Shown in pieces: positions 17,320-26,893 of a stretch of DNA of 64,000 nt. The position numbers were made by a program, and so were the translations under genes. Location of the stretch: assembly GCA_965224205.1 (NCBI GenBank), contig CBDCYN010000025.1:1-64000 (forward strand), in the 5' to 3' direction. Each line of letters starts with the position of its first letter. The first letter of the stretch is position 1. The DNA is from CBDCYN01 sp965224205 (GTDB lineage: Bacteria > Planctomycetota > Phycisphaerae > Phycisphaerales > Phycisphaeraceae). The notes beneath the pieces are model-generated. The model had not been told where the DNA came from and searched no databases. It saw only the letters and a program-made list of their open reading frames with translations.

Positions 17320-18348
17320 TCACCCGTTTAGGCGTTCGATCACCGCAGCGGCAAACGCATCGGTCCCCAATTCCCCGCCAAGGTCTCGCGTCTTGTGCCC
17401 GTCGGCCAGGGCCTGGTTGTAGGCCTGTTTGACCCGGGTCGCCGCCTGCCGGCAGCCGGGGGCATCGCGTGTATCGGCCAGGTGGTTGAGCATCATCACC
17501 GCCGACATCAACAGCGCCAACGGGTTGGCCACACCCTTGCCGGCGATGTCCGGGGCTGAGCCGTGCACCGCTTCAAACACGGCCTGCTCGTCACCAATAT
17601 TCGCCCCCGGCACTACCCCCAGTCCCCCCACCAACCCGGCGCACAGATCGCTGACCACGTCGCCGTAGAGGTTTTCGAGAAGCAGCATGTCAAACCGGGT
17701 CGGGTCCTGGACCAGCTTCATGCACCCCGCGTCGATGATCACCCGGTCGTGGTCGACCTGGGGGTAGTCACGGTCGTGGACCTCCTGGGCGCAGCGGATA
17801 AACAGCCCGTCGGTCATCTTCATGATGTTGGCCTTGTGGAATACCGTCACCCGCTGTCTTTTTCGCTGGGTGGCGTACCGGAACGCCCATTTCGCGATCC
17901 GGGTGCATGCCTTCTCGGTGGCGACCTTCATGCTCATCACCACCCCGGGGGTGACGGTGTTCTCGATCCCGCTGTAGAGCCCTTCGGTATTTTCGCGGAT
18001 AATGACCAGATCGACCCCGTCGTAAGGCGTGGTCACCCCGGGCATGTTCCGCACCGGGCGCACCGCTGCGTACAGGTCCAGTTGCTTCCGCAGCTGGACG
18101 TTGATCGAAGAGAACCCCTCGCCCACGGGTGTGGTGCACGGCCCCTTCAGCGCGATCTTGTGTTCACGGATCGCTTCGGTCGTTTCCACGGGCAGGACGT
18201 CGCGCCCCTTGGTCAGCGCGGCCAACCCGGCGTCGTGTTCTTCCCACTTGATCGGCGCATCGGCCTTTTCAAGGACCCGCCGGACCACCGCCGTGACTTC
18301 TGGGCCGATACCATCACCGGGGATCAGGACCACCTGATGCGTCTTCAT
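17320..18348 (-). CDS. NAD-dependent isocitrate dehydrogenase (isocitrate/isopropylmalate dehydrogenase family)
   Basis: 342 residues from the ATG at 18348. Family signatures are present: VVLIPGDGIGPEV at the start, IIRENTEGLYSGIEN in the active site, VFHKANIMKMTDGLF with the catalytic Lys, and ENLYGDVVSDLCAGLVGGLGVVPGANIG. The NTEGLYSG loop and KANIMK motif fit the NAD-dependent isocitrate dehydrogenase branch (like eukaryotic IDH3) better than isopropylmalate dehydrogenase. It would make 2-oxoglutarate in the TCA cycle. An upstream frame extension to 18504 overlaps the next gene and was rejected. It sits 94 bases after the stop of the aldo/keto reductase gene on the same strand; co-transcription is possible. 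Confidence 0.85.
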   Translation of the reverse strand: MKTHQVVLIPGDGIGPEVTAVVRRVLEKADAPIKWEEHDAGLAALTKGRDVLPVETTEAIREHKIALKGPCTTPVGEGFSSINVQLRKQLDLYAAVRPVRNMPGVTTPYDGVDLVIIRENTEGLYSGIENTVTPGVVMSMKVATEKACTRIAKWAFRYATQRKRQRVTVFHKANIMKMTDGLFIRCAQEVHDRDYPQVDHDRVIIDAGCMKLVQDPTRFDMLLLENLYGDVVSDLCAGLVGGLGVVPGANIGDEQAVFEAVHGSAPDIAGKGVANPLALLMSAVMMLNHLADTRDAPGCRQAATRVKQAYNQALADGHKTRDLGGELGTDAFAAAVIERLNG

Positions 18349-18442
18349 GGTGCAGCAGTATAGCGGCCCCGACCGGGTTGTGAATTGTGGGATAGACGCG
18401 ATGCGTATCGGCCCGACCTCCGCCGGCCCATGGGTGGGCTCA

Positions 18443-19216
18443 TTATTCTTGGTCGCCTCTAATCTGCTGCGCGACTTGGATGTTCGTCTTGAGGTGTTCT
18501 TCATTGAGGGTCCCGACCACGACGCTGCCTACCGCAGCCTGGTCGAGCACGAACCGGACCGCCTCCCGGGCCGGTAAACGCCCCGAGGCCAGCCCTTTCT
18601 TGACGATCACCCCCACCTCGTTTTGGGCAGCTTCATCGATAACCGCTTCGTGGGAAGTATCTTCGAGGTGGTATTCCACCATCACCACGTCCGCCCACGA
18701 CAGGCAAGCAGCGGCCCCTTCGACGGTTTTGCCCGATAAGCCGATCGCCCGCACCAAGCCCTCGTCACGCAACGCCGTCAACGTGGCGACCGCGTCGGTT
18801 TCGTTGAGGACGTAAAGATCGCGTCCATCGGAATGGATCAGCACTAGATCCACGACGTCCGTCTGCAAACGGTGGAGGCTTTGCGTGACACTGCGTCGCA
18901 CCGCCGCGGCACTGAAATCGTAGGTCGAGCCGTCTTGTGAATACGTCTCCCCCACCTTGGTTGAGAGCACGAACTCGTCGCGGCGATGGGCCAGGAACCG
19001 GCCGATCCGCTCTTCGCTGCACCCGTACGCCGGCGCGGTGTCGATGTAGTTGATCCCCAGGTCGAGGACCGTGTTGAGGATCAACTCCGCCTCACGGTCG
19101 CTGGGTAGATCATAAGCATCGGGGTACTTGGTCCCCGTGTGGCGGCCGATTTTGAACGCCCCGAAACCGATCGGGGTCACCCATAGCGGCGACCGCCCTA
19201 GACGTTGTCGTACCAT
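18443..19216 (-). CDS. Aldo/keto reductase
   Basis: 257 residues from the ATG at 19216, whose first 19 bases overlap the end of the upstream FAD-oxidoreductase gene (the start codon lies in the last codons of that gene). The AKR fold is clear: VTPIGFGAFKIG, then NYIDTAPAYG with the catalytic D and Y, LSTKVGE with K and DLVLIHSDG with H. The barrel and NADPH site continue through GVIVKKGL and AVGSVVVGTLNEEHLK. Substrate unknown. The length is slightly short for the family, about 280-330, and helix 8 seems trimmed. Overlap and spacing suggest co-transcription with the FAD enzyme; such pairs often act on related sugar or polyol substrates, which is inference. Confidence 0.85.
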   Translation of the reverse strand: MVRQRLGRSPLWVTPIGFGAFKIGRHTGTKYPDAYDLPSDREAELILNTVLDLGINYIDTAPAYGCSEERIGRFLAHRRDEFVLSTKVGETYSQDGSTYDFSAAAVRRSVTQSLHRLQTDVVDLVLIHSDGRDLYVLNETDAVATLTALRDEGLVRAIGLSGKTVEGAAACLSWADVVMVEYHLEDTSHEAVIDEAAQNEVGVIVKKGLASGRLPAREAVRFVLDQAAVGSVVVGTLNEEHLKTNIQVAQQIRGDQE

Positions 19217-20448
19217 GTTTGGTCGGTCTCCCATGGTGGGGCCGCGACCGGGGGTCGGGGCCAATCCTCGAGTTGAGCAAGATCGATCGACGCCCCGTGG
19301 GTCGGCGGTTTTAGGCACTGGATCACCTGCTGGGCTAGCTTCGGGGCTAAGGCTAATTTGGTGGGCCAGGCGGTGATTACTCCGCCCTCTTGGACCACCG
19401 TCGGGTCGTCGGGCCTGGCCCCGCTGGCCACCGCGGCCTCGGCGCGGTCCACCCGGTACGTCCCCCACTGGACCCGATCAAAACCGACCCCCGGCAGCAC
19501 CGCCTCAAGTTCTTTTTTTCCTCGCGTCACGAGCTGCTGTGGCGTCATCTCGACGCCGTCTTCGGCGATCTGCCCCCCGATCTGCCAGATGGGCCTACCC
19601 GCCGAATCGGTGTCCGAGGTGACGGTCACCCGCGTCTTATGGCCATCGATGCAATGCCCGTTGAGCCGGTGCAGCGCTCCCGTGACGATCCCCCGTGCCA
19701 CGATCATGTGCAGCGGCCGAATCTGCATCCGCTTACCCTCCAACCCAAGTTTCTTTCGTAACGCCTCATTGCCACGGCCAGCAGTCAAGACGACCTGACG
19801 CGGACACAATTCAAGGGCACGCGGTGATGAAGAAGCGGATGATCTTTCTTCCGCACCCTCCATCAGATAAATAGACTTGACTCGCCCCGGTGACTCACGT
19901 TCGAGAATCAGCTCATCCATAGAAGAGATCCGTAAAGTCTGACCCCAGTACGGCTGCGCCAAGCTCCGGACCATGCTCACCGGGTCGATCACCAGCTCGT
20001 CGAGCCGGTACACACCGCCGGGGCACGATCCCAAAATAGCCGGGCGATCGCCGTGATCCAATGCCACAGGCTTTACGCGCAGCACGGACTTCGCGCCCAG
20101 CATCCCAAGGCGCGATTTCAAGGTCTGCGTGTGCCAGAGGTAGCAGAAATCGCTGCGTAAACGGGTCCCCGATAGGTCTGGGTGAACTGCCCCGGTCAGG
20201 CACCGCTTCCAGAGTTCAGGCATCTGCCGGATCGCTTCCGCCGCACCGGGCACCAGGCCCGACAGGGAGTATTTCGTCCCGCCATGGATAATCCCTTGTG
20301 AGGCCACGGTCTGCCCCGAACCCAAAGCCTTGGCTTCAAGCAGGACCACCCCGTACCCCCGACGCACCAGCTCATCAAGCAGCCACAACCCCGCCACGCC
20401 CCCACCAAAAATGACGACGTCGACACAAACGCGTAAGTCCGCCCGCAT
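19198..20448 (-). CDS. FAD-dependent oxidoreductase, DAO family
   Basis: 416 residues. The dinucleotide-binding motif is VVIFGGGVAGLWLLDELVRRGYGVVLLEAKALGSGQTVASQGIIHGGTKYS in order: the GxGxxG loop, the acidic strand end, and the GxG..ASQGIIHGG segment typical of the D-amino acid oxidase / glycerol-3-phosphate dehydrogenase / L-2-hydroxyglutarate oxidase group. The FAD-contacting tail is the GGVITAWPTKLALAPKLAQ region near the C-terminus. Its substrate cannot be fixed by eye. It is followed with overlap by an aldo/keto reductase. No signal peptide, so a cytoplasmic or membrane-associated enzyme. Confidence 0.8.
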   Translation of the reverse strand: MRADLRVCVDVVIFGGGVAGLWLLDELVRRGYGVVLLEAKALGSGQTVASQGIIHGGTKYSLSGLVPGAAEAIRQMPELWKRCLTGAVHPDLSGTRLRSDFCYLWHTQTLKSRLGMLGAKSVLRVKPVALDHGDRPAILGSCPGGVYRLDELVIDPVSMVRSLAQPYWGQTLRISSMDELILERESPGRVKSIYLMEGAEERSSASSSPRALELCPRQVVLTAGRGNEALRKKLGLEGKRMQIRPLHMIVARGIVTGALHRLNGHCIDGHKTRVTVTSDTDSAGRPIWQIGGQIAEDGVEMTPQQLVTRGKKELEAVLPGVGFDRVQWGTYRVDRAEAAVASGARPDDPTVVQEGGVITAWPTKLALAPKLAQQVIQCLKPPTHGASIDLAQLEDWPRPPVAAPPWETDQTWYDNV

Positions 20449-20573
20449 GGCCAGATCCTCATCCTTGCGTCGCGATCTGTCAACGACGACCGCACCCGAT
20501 CCAACCGTTCACGCAAGAGACGCAGACCACGCATCAAGACCGCGTCCTCAACCCGTCACGGATTCATTTTTGG

Positions 20574-21665
20574 ATGCTAAAATCCTCTTTCATGAAGCGA
20601 ACCCCTTGCTCTGATCTTCTCAAGTGTCCGCCTCGATCTTCAACATGGCCGCGGATAAGAACGCGCCCCGCAAACCCTAGGACAGCGAAGTCGTTCATCA
20701 TCTTCCTCCTTATCCTTTCCAGTCCGATGGCGCAGGTGGCCGGGCAACAGCCCGCCCGGTTTGGGGATGAGTTCTGGGAGCACTGGGGCGACGGCCAGGC
20801 CGAGGTTTCCGGTTACGCGCTGACCTTCCCCCGTTACCGCCAATCGCGAACCGGCACCGCCGTGGCGATCTTTGTCACCGAGTCGTTTGACCGGGCTACC
20901 CGCGTCAAGACCGAGCCCCGTGGGCAGAAAGAGGGCACGGTCTTCCCGGTGATGAAGCTCAACCTCGTCCAAGACTTCCCCACCGGGATCTACGATTACA
21001 ACCTGATGACCAGCGTCTTCGTGGCGCTGACCCCCGTCGGGGCGTTGCCCGCAGGGTCGGTCACCAAAGCCTCGCTTAGCGCTCAAGAATGGTGCGGGCA
21101 CGCTTACCAACAGATCCTTTTCGACGACAAGCAGATCCGCCATCAGCTGCACAGCTATTTCGAGGGCGAGGCCGACCAGGACCAGCGGTTACCGCATGAA
21201 AAAAGAGGTTTGCCCGAAGACGCCCTGCTGCTGTGGGCAAGAGGGCTAGCCGGCCCCACGCTGGCCCGCGGCCAAGAGATCGCCGTGCCCCTCCTGCGGT
21301 CGATGCAAAGCTGCCGGTTAAGCCACGTTCCCCTAGTGTGGGATCAGGCGACCTTATCACGAAGCGCCGACACCCATCGGCTGGCCGTGCCCGCTGGCGA
21401 TTTCGAGGTCGAAACCTGGTCGGTCCAGATCGATCGCAACCAACAAGACCCCCGACCCCGTATGGACTGGAAGAAACACACGCGGTGGACCATCGAAGTC
21501 GAACACGCCCCGCCAAGACGGATCATCCGTTGGCACACCGACGACGGCTATGAGGCCCAGCTCTTGGGCACCGAGCGGCTCAAGTATTGGCGGATGAACG
21601 GCAACGGCCAGGAAGCGGCGTTAAAGGACATCGGCCTTACCCCCCAGGCACACCCCACGCGTTGA
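20574..21665 (+). CDS. Secreted protein of unknown function
   Basis: 363 residues from 20574, or 357 from the second Met at 20592; neither has a good ribosome binding site. After a basic stretch rich in R and P there is a hydrophobic export segment SFIIFLLILSSPMAQVAGQQ at about 40-60. The mature part begins ARFGDEFWEHWGDGQAEVSGYALTFPRYRQSRTGTAVAIFVTESF and contains a KLNLVQDFPTGIYDYNLMTSVFV block and, near the end, WTIEVEHAPPRRIIRWHTDDGYEAQLLGTERLKYW. These look like conserved beta strands, but no domain family was recognised. It is divergent from the FAD enzyme and convergent with a methyltransferase. The long basic n-region before the hydrophobic segment makes a further downstream start possible. 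Confidence 0.6.
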   Translation: MLKSSFMKRTPCSDLLKCPPRSSTWPRIRTRPANPRTAKSFIIFLLILSSPMAQVAGQQPARFGDEFWEHWGDGQAEVSGYALTFPRYRQSRTGTAVAIFVTESFDRATRVKTEPRGQKEGTVFPVMKLNLVQDFPTGIYDYNLMTSVFVALTPVGALPAGSVTKASLSAQEWCGHAYQQILFDDKQIRHQLHSYFEGEADQDQRLPHEKRGLPEDALLLWARGLAGPTLARGQEIAVPLLRSMQSCRLSHVPLVWDQATLSRSADTHRLAVPAGDFEVETWSVQIDRNQQDPRPRMDWKKHTRWTIEVEHAPPRRIIRWHTDDGYEAQLLGTERLKYWRMNGNGQEAALKDIGLTPQAHPTR

Positions 21666-21726
21666 AGCACGGCCGATGATGCCCGCGGTCCTCCTAGGCC
21701 TCCCTGTCGACGCCGGGAGCCGGGAG

Positions 21727-22569
21727 CTACGCCGCGTACCGGTTCCCGCTTGCCGATTCCGATGAAGCTTTATGACAGATCAAGACTACCGTGCCCCCTA
21801 GCTCCGCCAACGGCTTGCACAGCTGCATCAGGCGGTAGTCAAGCTTTTGTAACCGCCCGCGTAGCGTATCGGCGGTTTTGGGCAGCAGCCGGTCCAACCG
21901 GCTAACCAAGGTAAACCGCTCGGTCTCGACCCGGTCAAACTGACGCTGGATGGTCTCCAGGTCCACGCGGTTGAGCTTCCGCTCGTCTTCGGTGATGTGC
22001 TGATCCAAGGAAGACCCGGTCGGCGCTAGCCTGCGGACCAAGGACGTATTCCGCAACGGGTCGATCACGGGTACCTCGACGTGTTCTTTGAAAATCGCGA
22101 CCCCCCCGGGCTTGAGCACCCGCCGCGCTTCTTGGATCGCCGGCTCGATCTCCACGTGGTGGAGGATGTCGATCCCCACGATGAGATCGAACGTGTCGTC
22201 AGGGTAATCGAGCTGCTCGGCCGCCATGGCTCGGAAGTGCGCCCGGTCGGTCAGCTGGTGTGCCGCGGCCATCTCCTTGGCGAGTTTGATGTTGGCCGGG
22301 GATAAATCGAACCCTTCGACTTGATAGCCCAGGTACGCGAACCGCAGCGCCGCGATCCCGGTCCCGCAGCCGAAATCCAGCAGCTTCTGCTCGCCCCCCA
22401 CGTACCGCTGACGCATGAAGTCGTACACGTACCAGTACGGGTTCCACGGCCGCCGCTGCCCGCCCATGACCGGGGCGAAATCGATCGCCTCGATCTTCTG
22501 GGTCTGGGCATACTGTTCATAGAACCGAGCTTCTCGGCGCTGGCGATCGGTCCATATGGGCTGGCTCAT
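21727..22569 (-). CDS. SAM-dependent methyltransferase (class I), exopolysaccharide-locus neighbour
   Basis: 280 residues from the ATG at 22569. Motif I is LLDFGCGTGIAALRFA, the acidic residue is in VEGFDLSPAN, and DLIVGIDILHHVE follows, all standard for a Rossmann-fold methyltransferase. It ends in a region (VVLICHKASSESASGNRYAA) without features. It is transcribed away from the polysaccharide operon, 272 bases from the priming transferase, so a methylation of a sugar or lipid in that pathway is possible, but the sequence does not show the substrate. A longer form beginning five codons upstream would need a TTG start and is less likely. Confidence 0.75.
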   Translation of the reverse strand: MSQPIWTDRQRREARFYEQYAQTQKIEAIDFAPVMGGQRRPWNPYWYVYDFMRQRYVGGEQKLLDFGCGTGIAALRFAYLGYQVEGFDLSPANIKLAKEMAAAHQLTDRAHFRAMAAEQLDYPDDTFDLIVGIDILHHVEIEPAIQEARRVLKPGGVAIFKEHVEVPVIDPLRNTSLVRRLAPTGSSLDQHITEDERKLNRVDLETIQRQFDRVETERFTLVSRLDRLLPKTADTLRGRLQKLDYRLMQLCKPLAELGGTVVLICHKASSESASGNRYAA

Positions 22570-22841
22570 CTTGAATCCATCCAAAATAAGTAGGGTTTCA
22601 ACACGTCACGGCCCGTCTCTAAAGTGTTCTTCGGCGGTTTGCCCGATCGGGTTCATCGGGTCGCGGGCACAGCCGCCTCAACCCAGGGCGCCCCTGATCC
22701 TCGCACCAAACCGTTCAAATGATCTAACCGGTTTATACGGTAAAACACGCACAATCCGTTTAAGTGCGACCACCGTCACGACGATATCTTGCCTGTTTAC
22801 CGCTATGCCCGGTCTCGGTACGGTCGGACCCGATAACCGCG

Positions 22842-23495
22842 ATGTCGAAGAAACAGCCACAACATCGATCTGCTCTAGGCAGTAACCCGTCAAGGCACCG
22901 CCCTGGCGGGTCCTACCACCTTTTGAAGCGGGGATTCGATCTCGCCGCCGCGGTGATCGGCCTTTTCTTATGCTGCCCGCTCCTGGCGATCTCCGCGGCG
23001 TGGATAAAGCTTTCTGACGGCGGCCCGGTGCTCTATAGCCAGTGGCGGGTCGGGCGCGACGGATGGTTGTTCCGCCTCTACAAACTGCGGACCATGACGC
23101 CCCGATCGGAGCCGGACGGCCAAGCGAGGTTCGCCAGCACCGGCGACCCGCGCATCCTGCCCGGCTGCGCGTGGATGCGCAAGAGCCACGTCGACGAGCT
23201 GCCCCAGCTGTGGAACATCCTCAAGGGGCAGATGAGCCTCGTGGGGCCCCGGCCCGAACGCCCGCAGATCGTTGAAAAGCTGGCCCGGTCGATGCGTGGT
23301 TTCGAAAGACGGCTGATCGACAAGCCCGGGCTCACCGGCCTAGCCCAGGTCCGTAACGGGTATACCAACGACCTGGCCGGGGCGCGAAAGAAGCTTGCTT
23401 ATGACCTGCGCTACCTGCGGCAACGCAGCCTACGGAACGACCTAGGCCTGGTGTTGGCCACCATCCCGAAGGTCTGGGACCGGGATTCACTATAA
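22842..23495 (+). CDS. Priming sugar-1-phosphate transferase (bacterial sugar transferase family)
   Basis: 217 residues from the ATG at 22842. The family pattern is complete: LLKRGFDLAAAVIGLFLCCPLLAISAAWIKL is the N-terminal membrane helix with the conserved K-R-x-F-D, then GPVLYSQWRVGRDGWLFRLYKLRTM (phosphate-binding), RKSHVDELPQLWNILKGQMSLVGPRPERP and GLTGLAQVRNGY. These enzymes (PglC/WbaP catalytic domain) transfer a sugar phosphate from a UDP-sugar to undecaprenyl phosphate, the first step of exopolysaccharide assembly. It is the short single-helix form, without the N-terminal WbaP domains. It begins the operon: the next gene starts 18 bases later. An upstream extension to 22764 was rejected because it lies outside the conserved fold. 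Confidence 0.9.
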   Translation: MSKKQPQHRSALGSNPSRHRPGGSYHLLKRGFDLAAAVIGLFLCCPLLAISAAWIKLSDGGPVLYSQWRVGRDGWLFRLYKLRTMTPRSEPDGQARFASTGDPRILPGCAWMRKSHVDELPQLWNILKGQMSLVGPRPERPQIVEKLARSMRGFERRLIDKPGLTGLAQVRNGYTNDLAGARKKLAYDLRYLRQRSLRNDLGLVLATIPKVWDRDSL

Positions 23496-23513
23496 CGCGA
23501 CACGGGAACCACG

Positions 23514-24290
23514 ATGACCAGCCAACCTATAACCCTTCGACCCGTATCACGCGAGGCGTTGACCGGCGCCCTGGCGATACACCTGTTGCTGCTCGTCACC
23601 GGGTGCACCGAGCGGTACACGGATTACGACGCGTTCCTCCGCGACCCGTCGTCCACGGTCTCAACGGTGGAGTACAAACTGGCTCCACCCGACAGCATCA
23701 GGATCTATTCTAAGAGGGTTACCGAGCTCAACGGCTACAGCGAGGTGATCCGGTCCGATGGGAAGATCACGCTACCTCTGGTCGGGACCCTCTACGTCAA
23801 CGGGAAAACCTCGGACGAGGTCGCCGCCGAGGTCGAGCAGCTGGCCAAGGATTTCTACGAAGACGCCGATATCACCATCCAGGTCACGGGGTTCAACAGC
23901 AAGAAGGTCTTTGTCTTCGGCGAGGTCTCTATCGCCGGCCCGTTCAAGTATGACGGGGCTAATACCGTGCTCGAAACCCTCGCGGCCGCTCAGCCCACGC
24001 GCCTCGCCGACCCCACCCAGGTCCAGCTGGTCCGGCCCGGCTCAAACGGTCAACATGCCGATCGACTCACGATCAACCTCGACCGGATGATCCGCCAAGG
24101 CGACACGACCCTCAACGCCGTCCTCGAGGAAGGCGACATCATCTTCGTGCCCCCCAACGGCATGGCCGCGATGGGCCTGGCATTTCAACAACTGCTGTTG
24201 CCGATCCAGCCCGCCTCGGCCACGGTCCGCGGCCCGGCCAACATCGAAGAAACCGTGGTGGGCACGACGTACGGCCGAGAGGACCGATAG
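23514..24290 (+). CDS. Wza/KpsD-like polysaccharide export lipoprotein
   Basis: 258 residues. The N-terminus is hydrophobic (ALAIHLLLLVTGC), with a lipobox around C31. A poly-export domain follows, YKLAPPDSIRIYSKRVTELNGYSEVIRSDGKITLPLVGTLYVNGKTSDEV, and then an SLBB-like segment VFVFGEVSIAGPFKYDGANTVLETLAAAQ. Proteins of this family form the outer-membrane channel for capsule or exopolysaccharide. At 258 residues it is shorter than Wza (about 380) and has apparently one SLBB domain. Its position between the priming transferase and the copolymerase gene fits this role. Confidence 0.88.
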   Translation: MTSQPITLRPVSREALTGALAIHLLLLVTGCTERYTDYDAFLRDPSSTVSTVEYKLAPPDSIRIYSKRVTELNGYSEVIRSDGKITLPLVGTLYVNGKTSDEVAAEVEQLAKDFYEDADITIQVTGFNSKKVFVFGEVSIAGPFKYDGANTVLETLAAAQPTRLADPTQVQLVRPGSNGQHADRLTINLDRMIRQGDTTLNAVLEEGDIIFVPPNGMAAMGLAFQQLLLPIQPASATVRGPANIEETVVGTTYGREDR

Positions 24291-24331
24291 GCCCGATCGA
24301 GTGGTGCTAAACCTGATACGACAAGAAACCC

Positions 24332-25993
24332 ATGAACCGCGATCATAACCAAGTCAAGGTCCTACTCGACGCGTGGCGGATCATCCGTCAGTACCGCTGG
24401 CGGTTTATTGTCCCCACGTTCCTGGTCATGGCCACGGTGCTGGCCATCGGGATGCTTGTGCCTCGAAAGTACAAAGCCCAGGCGATCTTCGAGCGTCGCA
24501 CCGATCTGGTGATGACCGAGATCATGCACCGCGGCGCCCCCGAATCGCTGCCCAACCCGCGTAAAGCGCTCGTCGAAGAGGTCACCGGCCAACCAGCGAT
24601 CGACGAGCTGATCGAGGGGCTACAAGCCGCCGGTTCGGATGACCCCGTGCCGTTCGCGTCGGGTGGCGACTTCGATCAGCTACGTATCGAGTTGGGCAAA
24701 AAAATCCTGGTCCACCACGACATCGCCACGCGCGAGCTGGACCGGATCAGCGTGGAGCTGGTCGATGAGGACCCCCTCCTGGCCCAAAAAGCGGTCAACC
24801 TCCTCGTGCAGAACTATATCGATCGCACCCGGGTACAGATCGAGAAACGGCTCAAGCAGACCGCGTCGTTTTTCGACGGCGAGGTACAGCACAGCCGCAA
24901 AGTCATCGATGACCTCGAAAACCGGCTGCTCAACTTCGAGATCGAGCACGCCCACCTTTTGCCCGACGAGCCAGGCAGCCTCCAGACCATGCTCACCGAG
25001 ACCCATCTCCAAGCCATCGGTCTTCAACAAGAGCGGGAAGGGGTGTCTACCCTCGTCGGGACGCTCAACGAGCAGATCGATCAGCTGCCTGAAACCGTTC
25101 CGCAGGTCACCACCGCCCGTAACCCGCAGCTGACCCGACTCGAAACCAAACGTCGCCAGCTCCAAGAACAGATTGAGACCCGCACCGGCATCCAGCGGAT
25201 GACCCCCAAGCACCCGGAGCTGATCGCGTTGCATGAGCAGATCGCGGCGATCGACCAGCAGATCCGCGACACCCCAGCCGAAATCGTGGTCCAGAAGCAG
25301 ATCACCTCGAACGCCAAGCGGGACGCCTTGGAGCTGCAATTGGCCCAAGCCCAGGCCAGTGTCGCTTCGCTGACCCAACAGCAGCAATCACTCCAAGACC
25401 AGATCACGCGATTGAATACCCAAACCGCTGACCTCTTCCCGGTCCGCAGCAGCTACGGCAAGCTCAAGCGCGAAGCCGAGCAGGCCCAACGTCAGCTGGC
25501 GTTCTGGGAGGGCAACCTGCGTCGGGTCCAGATGGCCCTGGCCGCGGAGGCCGGGAACCGCGGCGTGATCCTGGATTTCATTAAGCCGTGTCGACCCCTG
25601 CGCAGGCCGATCTCGCCTGATATCACCCACGTCTTGGCAGCTGCGTTCGCCCTGGGGCTGTCGGCCGGAGGGATCTGCGTCTATTTCGCTCACCGCAGCG
25701 ACGAATCGTTCTCAGAAAGTGATCGGCTCACTGAGGTCGTCGACATCCCGCTACTAGGTTCGGTTAGTGAAATCATCTCACAGCGGCAACGACAGACACG
25801 ACGGGTTCGTAACCTCGTGCTGTACCCCCTGAACACCGCGGTCATGGCGGCGGTGCTGGCGGTCATGACCAGCCTTCTGTACCTCGATCTCACGAAGCCG
25901 GGGCTGCTGACACAGTTGAAGCAAAACCCGACTCAATTCCTAGAGCGCCTGGTTTCCGGACCACTAAGCCATACCCAACCGACCCGGGAGTAA
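24332..25993 (+). CDS. GumC/Wzc-like polysaccharide copolymerase (chain-length determinant family)
   Basis: 553 residues. A first membrane helix lies at about 24-44 (FIVPTFLVMATVLAIGMLV) and a last pair at about 430-450 and 510-530 (VMAAVLAVMTSLLYLDLTK). Between them is a long periplasmic region with extended coiled coil (residues 180-410: QLEQQ, ETKRRQLQEQIETRT, QLAQAQASVASLTQQQQSLQDQITRL). This is the Wzz/GumC architecture, which sets chain length and couples synthesis to export. The kinase domain of full Wzc is absent; a separate BY-kinase gene two genes later would complement it. The next gene starts three bases after its stop, so they are one transcript. Confidence 0.88.
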   Translation: MNRDHNQVKVLLDAWRIIRQYRWRFIVPTFLVMATVLAIGMLVPRKYKAQAIFERRTDLVMTEIMHRGAPESLPNPRKALVEEVTGQPAIDELIEGLQAAGSDDPVPFASGGDFDQLRIELGKKILVHHDIATRELDRISVELVDEDPLLAQKAVNLLVQNYIDRTRVQIEKRLKQTASFFDGEVQHSRKVIDDLENRLLNFEIEHAHLLPDEPGSLQTMLTETHLQAIGLQQEREGVSTLVGTLNEQIDQLPETVPQVTTARNPQLTRLETKRRQLQEQIETRTGIQRMTPKHPELIALHEQIAAIDQQIRDTPAEIVVQKQITSNAKRDALELQLAQAQASVASLTQQQQSLQDQITRLNTQTADLFPVRSSYGKLKREAEQAQRQLAFWEGNLRRVQMALAAEAGNRGVILDFIKPCRPLRRPISPDITHVLAAAFALGLSAGGICVYFAHRSDESFSESDRLTEVVDIPLLGSVSEIISQRQRQTRRVRNLVLYPLNTAVMAAVLAVMTSLLYLDLTKPGLLTQLKQNPTQFLERLVSGPLSHTQPTRE

Positions 25994-25996
25994 CGG

Positions 25997-26893
25997 ATGT
26001 ACCTCGATTTTTTCGGGCTCAAATCGCCCCCGTTTGAGAATACCCCCGACCCGCGGTTCTTCTTCGCCAGCGAGCAGCACCGCGAGGCCCTGGCGGCGAT
26101 CGAATACACGATCCGTACCCGCAAGGGGTTCGTGCTGATCACCGGACAGGTCGGCTGCGGCAAGACCACCGTCGCCCACGCGGTGTGTCGCCGCTGCGGG
26201 GATCAAGCGACGATCGTCCCGATCGTCCCGGGTCATGACTCAGCCCGGTCGGTCCTGCGTCAGATCCTCAAGGGGCTGGGGGTGGTCACGGATCGTCACG
26301 ACGAGTACCACGAGCTGGTCGAGGCCCTGCGTCACAAACTCATGGAGCATCTCGACCATGACCGGCCCGTGGTCCTGCTGATCGACGAGGCCCAGAACCT
26401 TCAAGACGAATCCCTCGAAGCGATCCGGATGTTGAGCAACCTCGATACCTCGACGCGCAAACCGGTCCAGGTGGTTCTGGTGGGCCAGCCGGAGCTTCGA
26501 CAAAGGGTCCGCGATAGCCGCCACGAGGCGCTGCGGCAGCGGGTGGCGATGTCGAAGCAGCTGCACCCGTTCGAGTATGAGCAGACCCACCAGTACATCC
26601 TCCACCGGCTGCGGGCCGCGTGTGAGGATGGGGATACGGAATCGCAGCAGGAATCGACGGTCGTCTTTCAGCCCGGGGCGGTGCGGGAGATCCACCGGAT
26701 CAGCGGGGGGATCCCCCGTTTAATCAATCAATTGTGCGATAACTGCCTGCTGCTGGGTTTCGTCCAAGAGACCAAGCTGATCACAGCGGCGATGGTCCAC
26801 CGTGTCTGCCAGGACATGATCCCCAGCTTTGATGAGCCGGCACCACAATCGGGTCGTTTCGCAACCGAGCTTAGCCTCGCGGGGAATATGTGA
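25997..26893 (+). CDS. AAA ATPase of the ExeA/GspA type (exosortase-associated group)
   Basis: 298 residues. It opens with YLDFFGLKSPPFENTPDPRFFF, the sequence seen at the start of ExeA-like and XrtA-associated ATPases. Walker A is GQVGCGKTT at 50-58; Walker B is VVLLIDEAQN at about 125-134; sensor-type residues follow in VQVVLVGQPEL. In exosortase A-type polysaccharide clusters this ATPase is a standard member, where it is assumed to energise export or assembly, but its direct role is not known. No exosortase gene is in the window. Its stop overlaps the next start by one base (TGATG). Confidence 0.85.
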   Translation: MYLDFFGLKSPPFENTPDPRFFFASEQHREALAAIEYTIRTRKGFVLITGQVGCGKTTVAHAVCRRCGDQATIVPIVPGHDSARSVLRQILKGLGVVTDRHDEYHELVEALRHKLMEHLDHDRPVVLLIDEAQNLQDESLEAIRMLSNLDTSTRKPVQVVLVGQPELRQRVRDSRHEALRQRVAMSKQLHPFEYEQTHQYILHRLRAACEDGDTESQQESTVVFQPGAVREIHRISGGIPRLINQLCDNCLLLGFVQETKLITAAMVHRVCQDMIPSFDEPAPQSGRFATELSLAGNM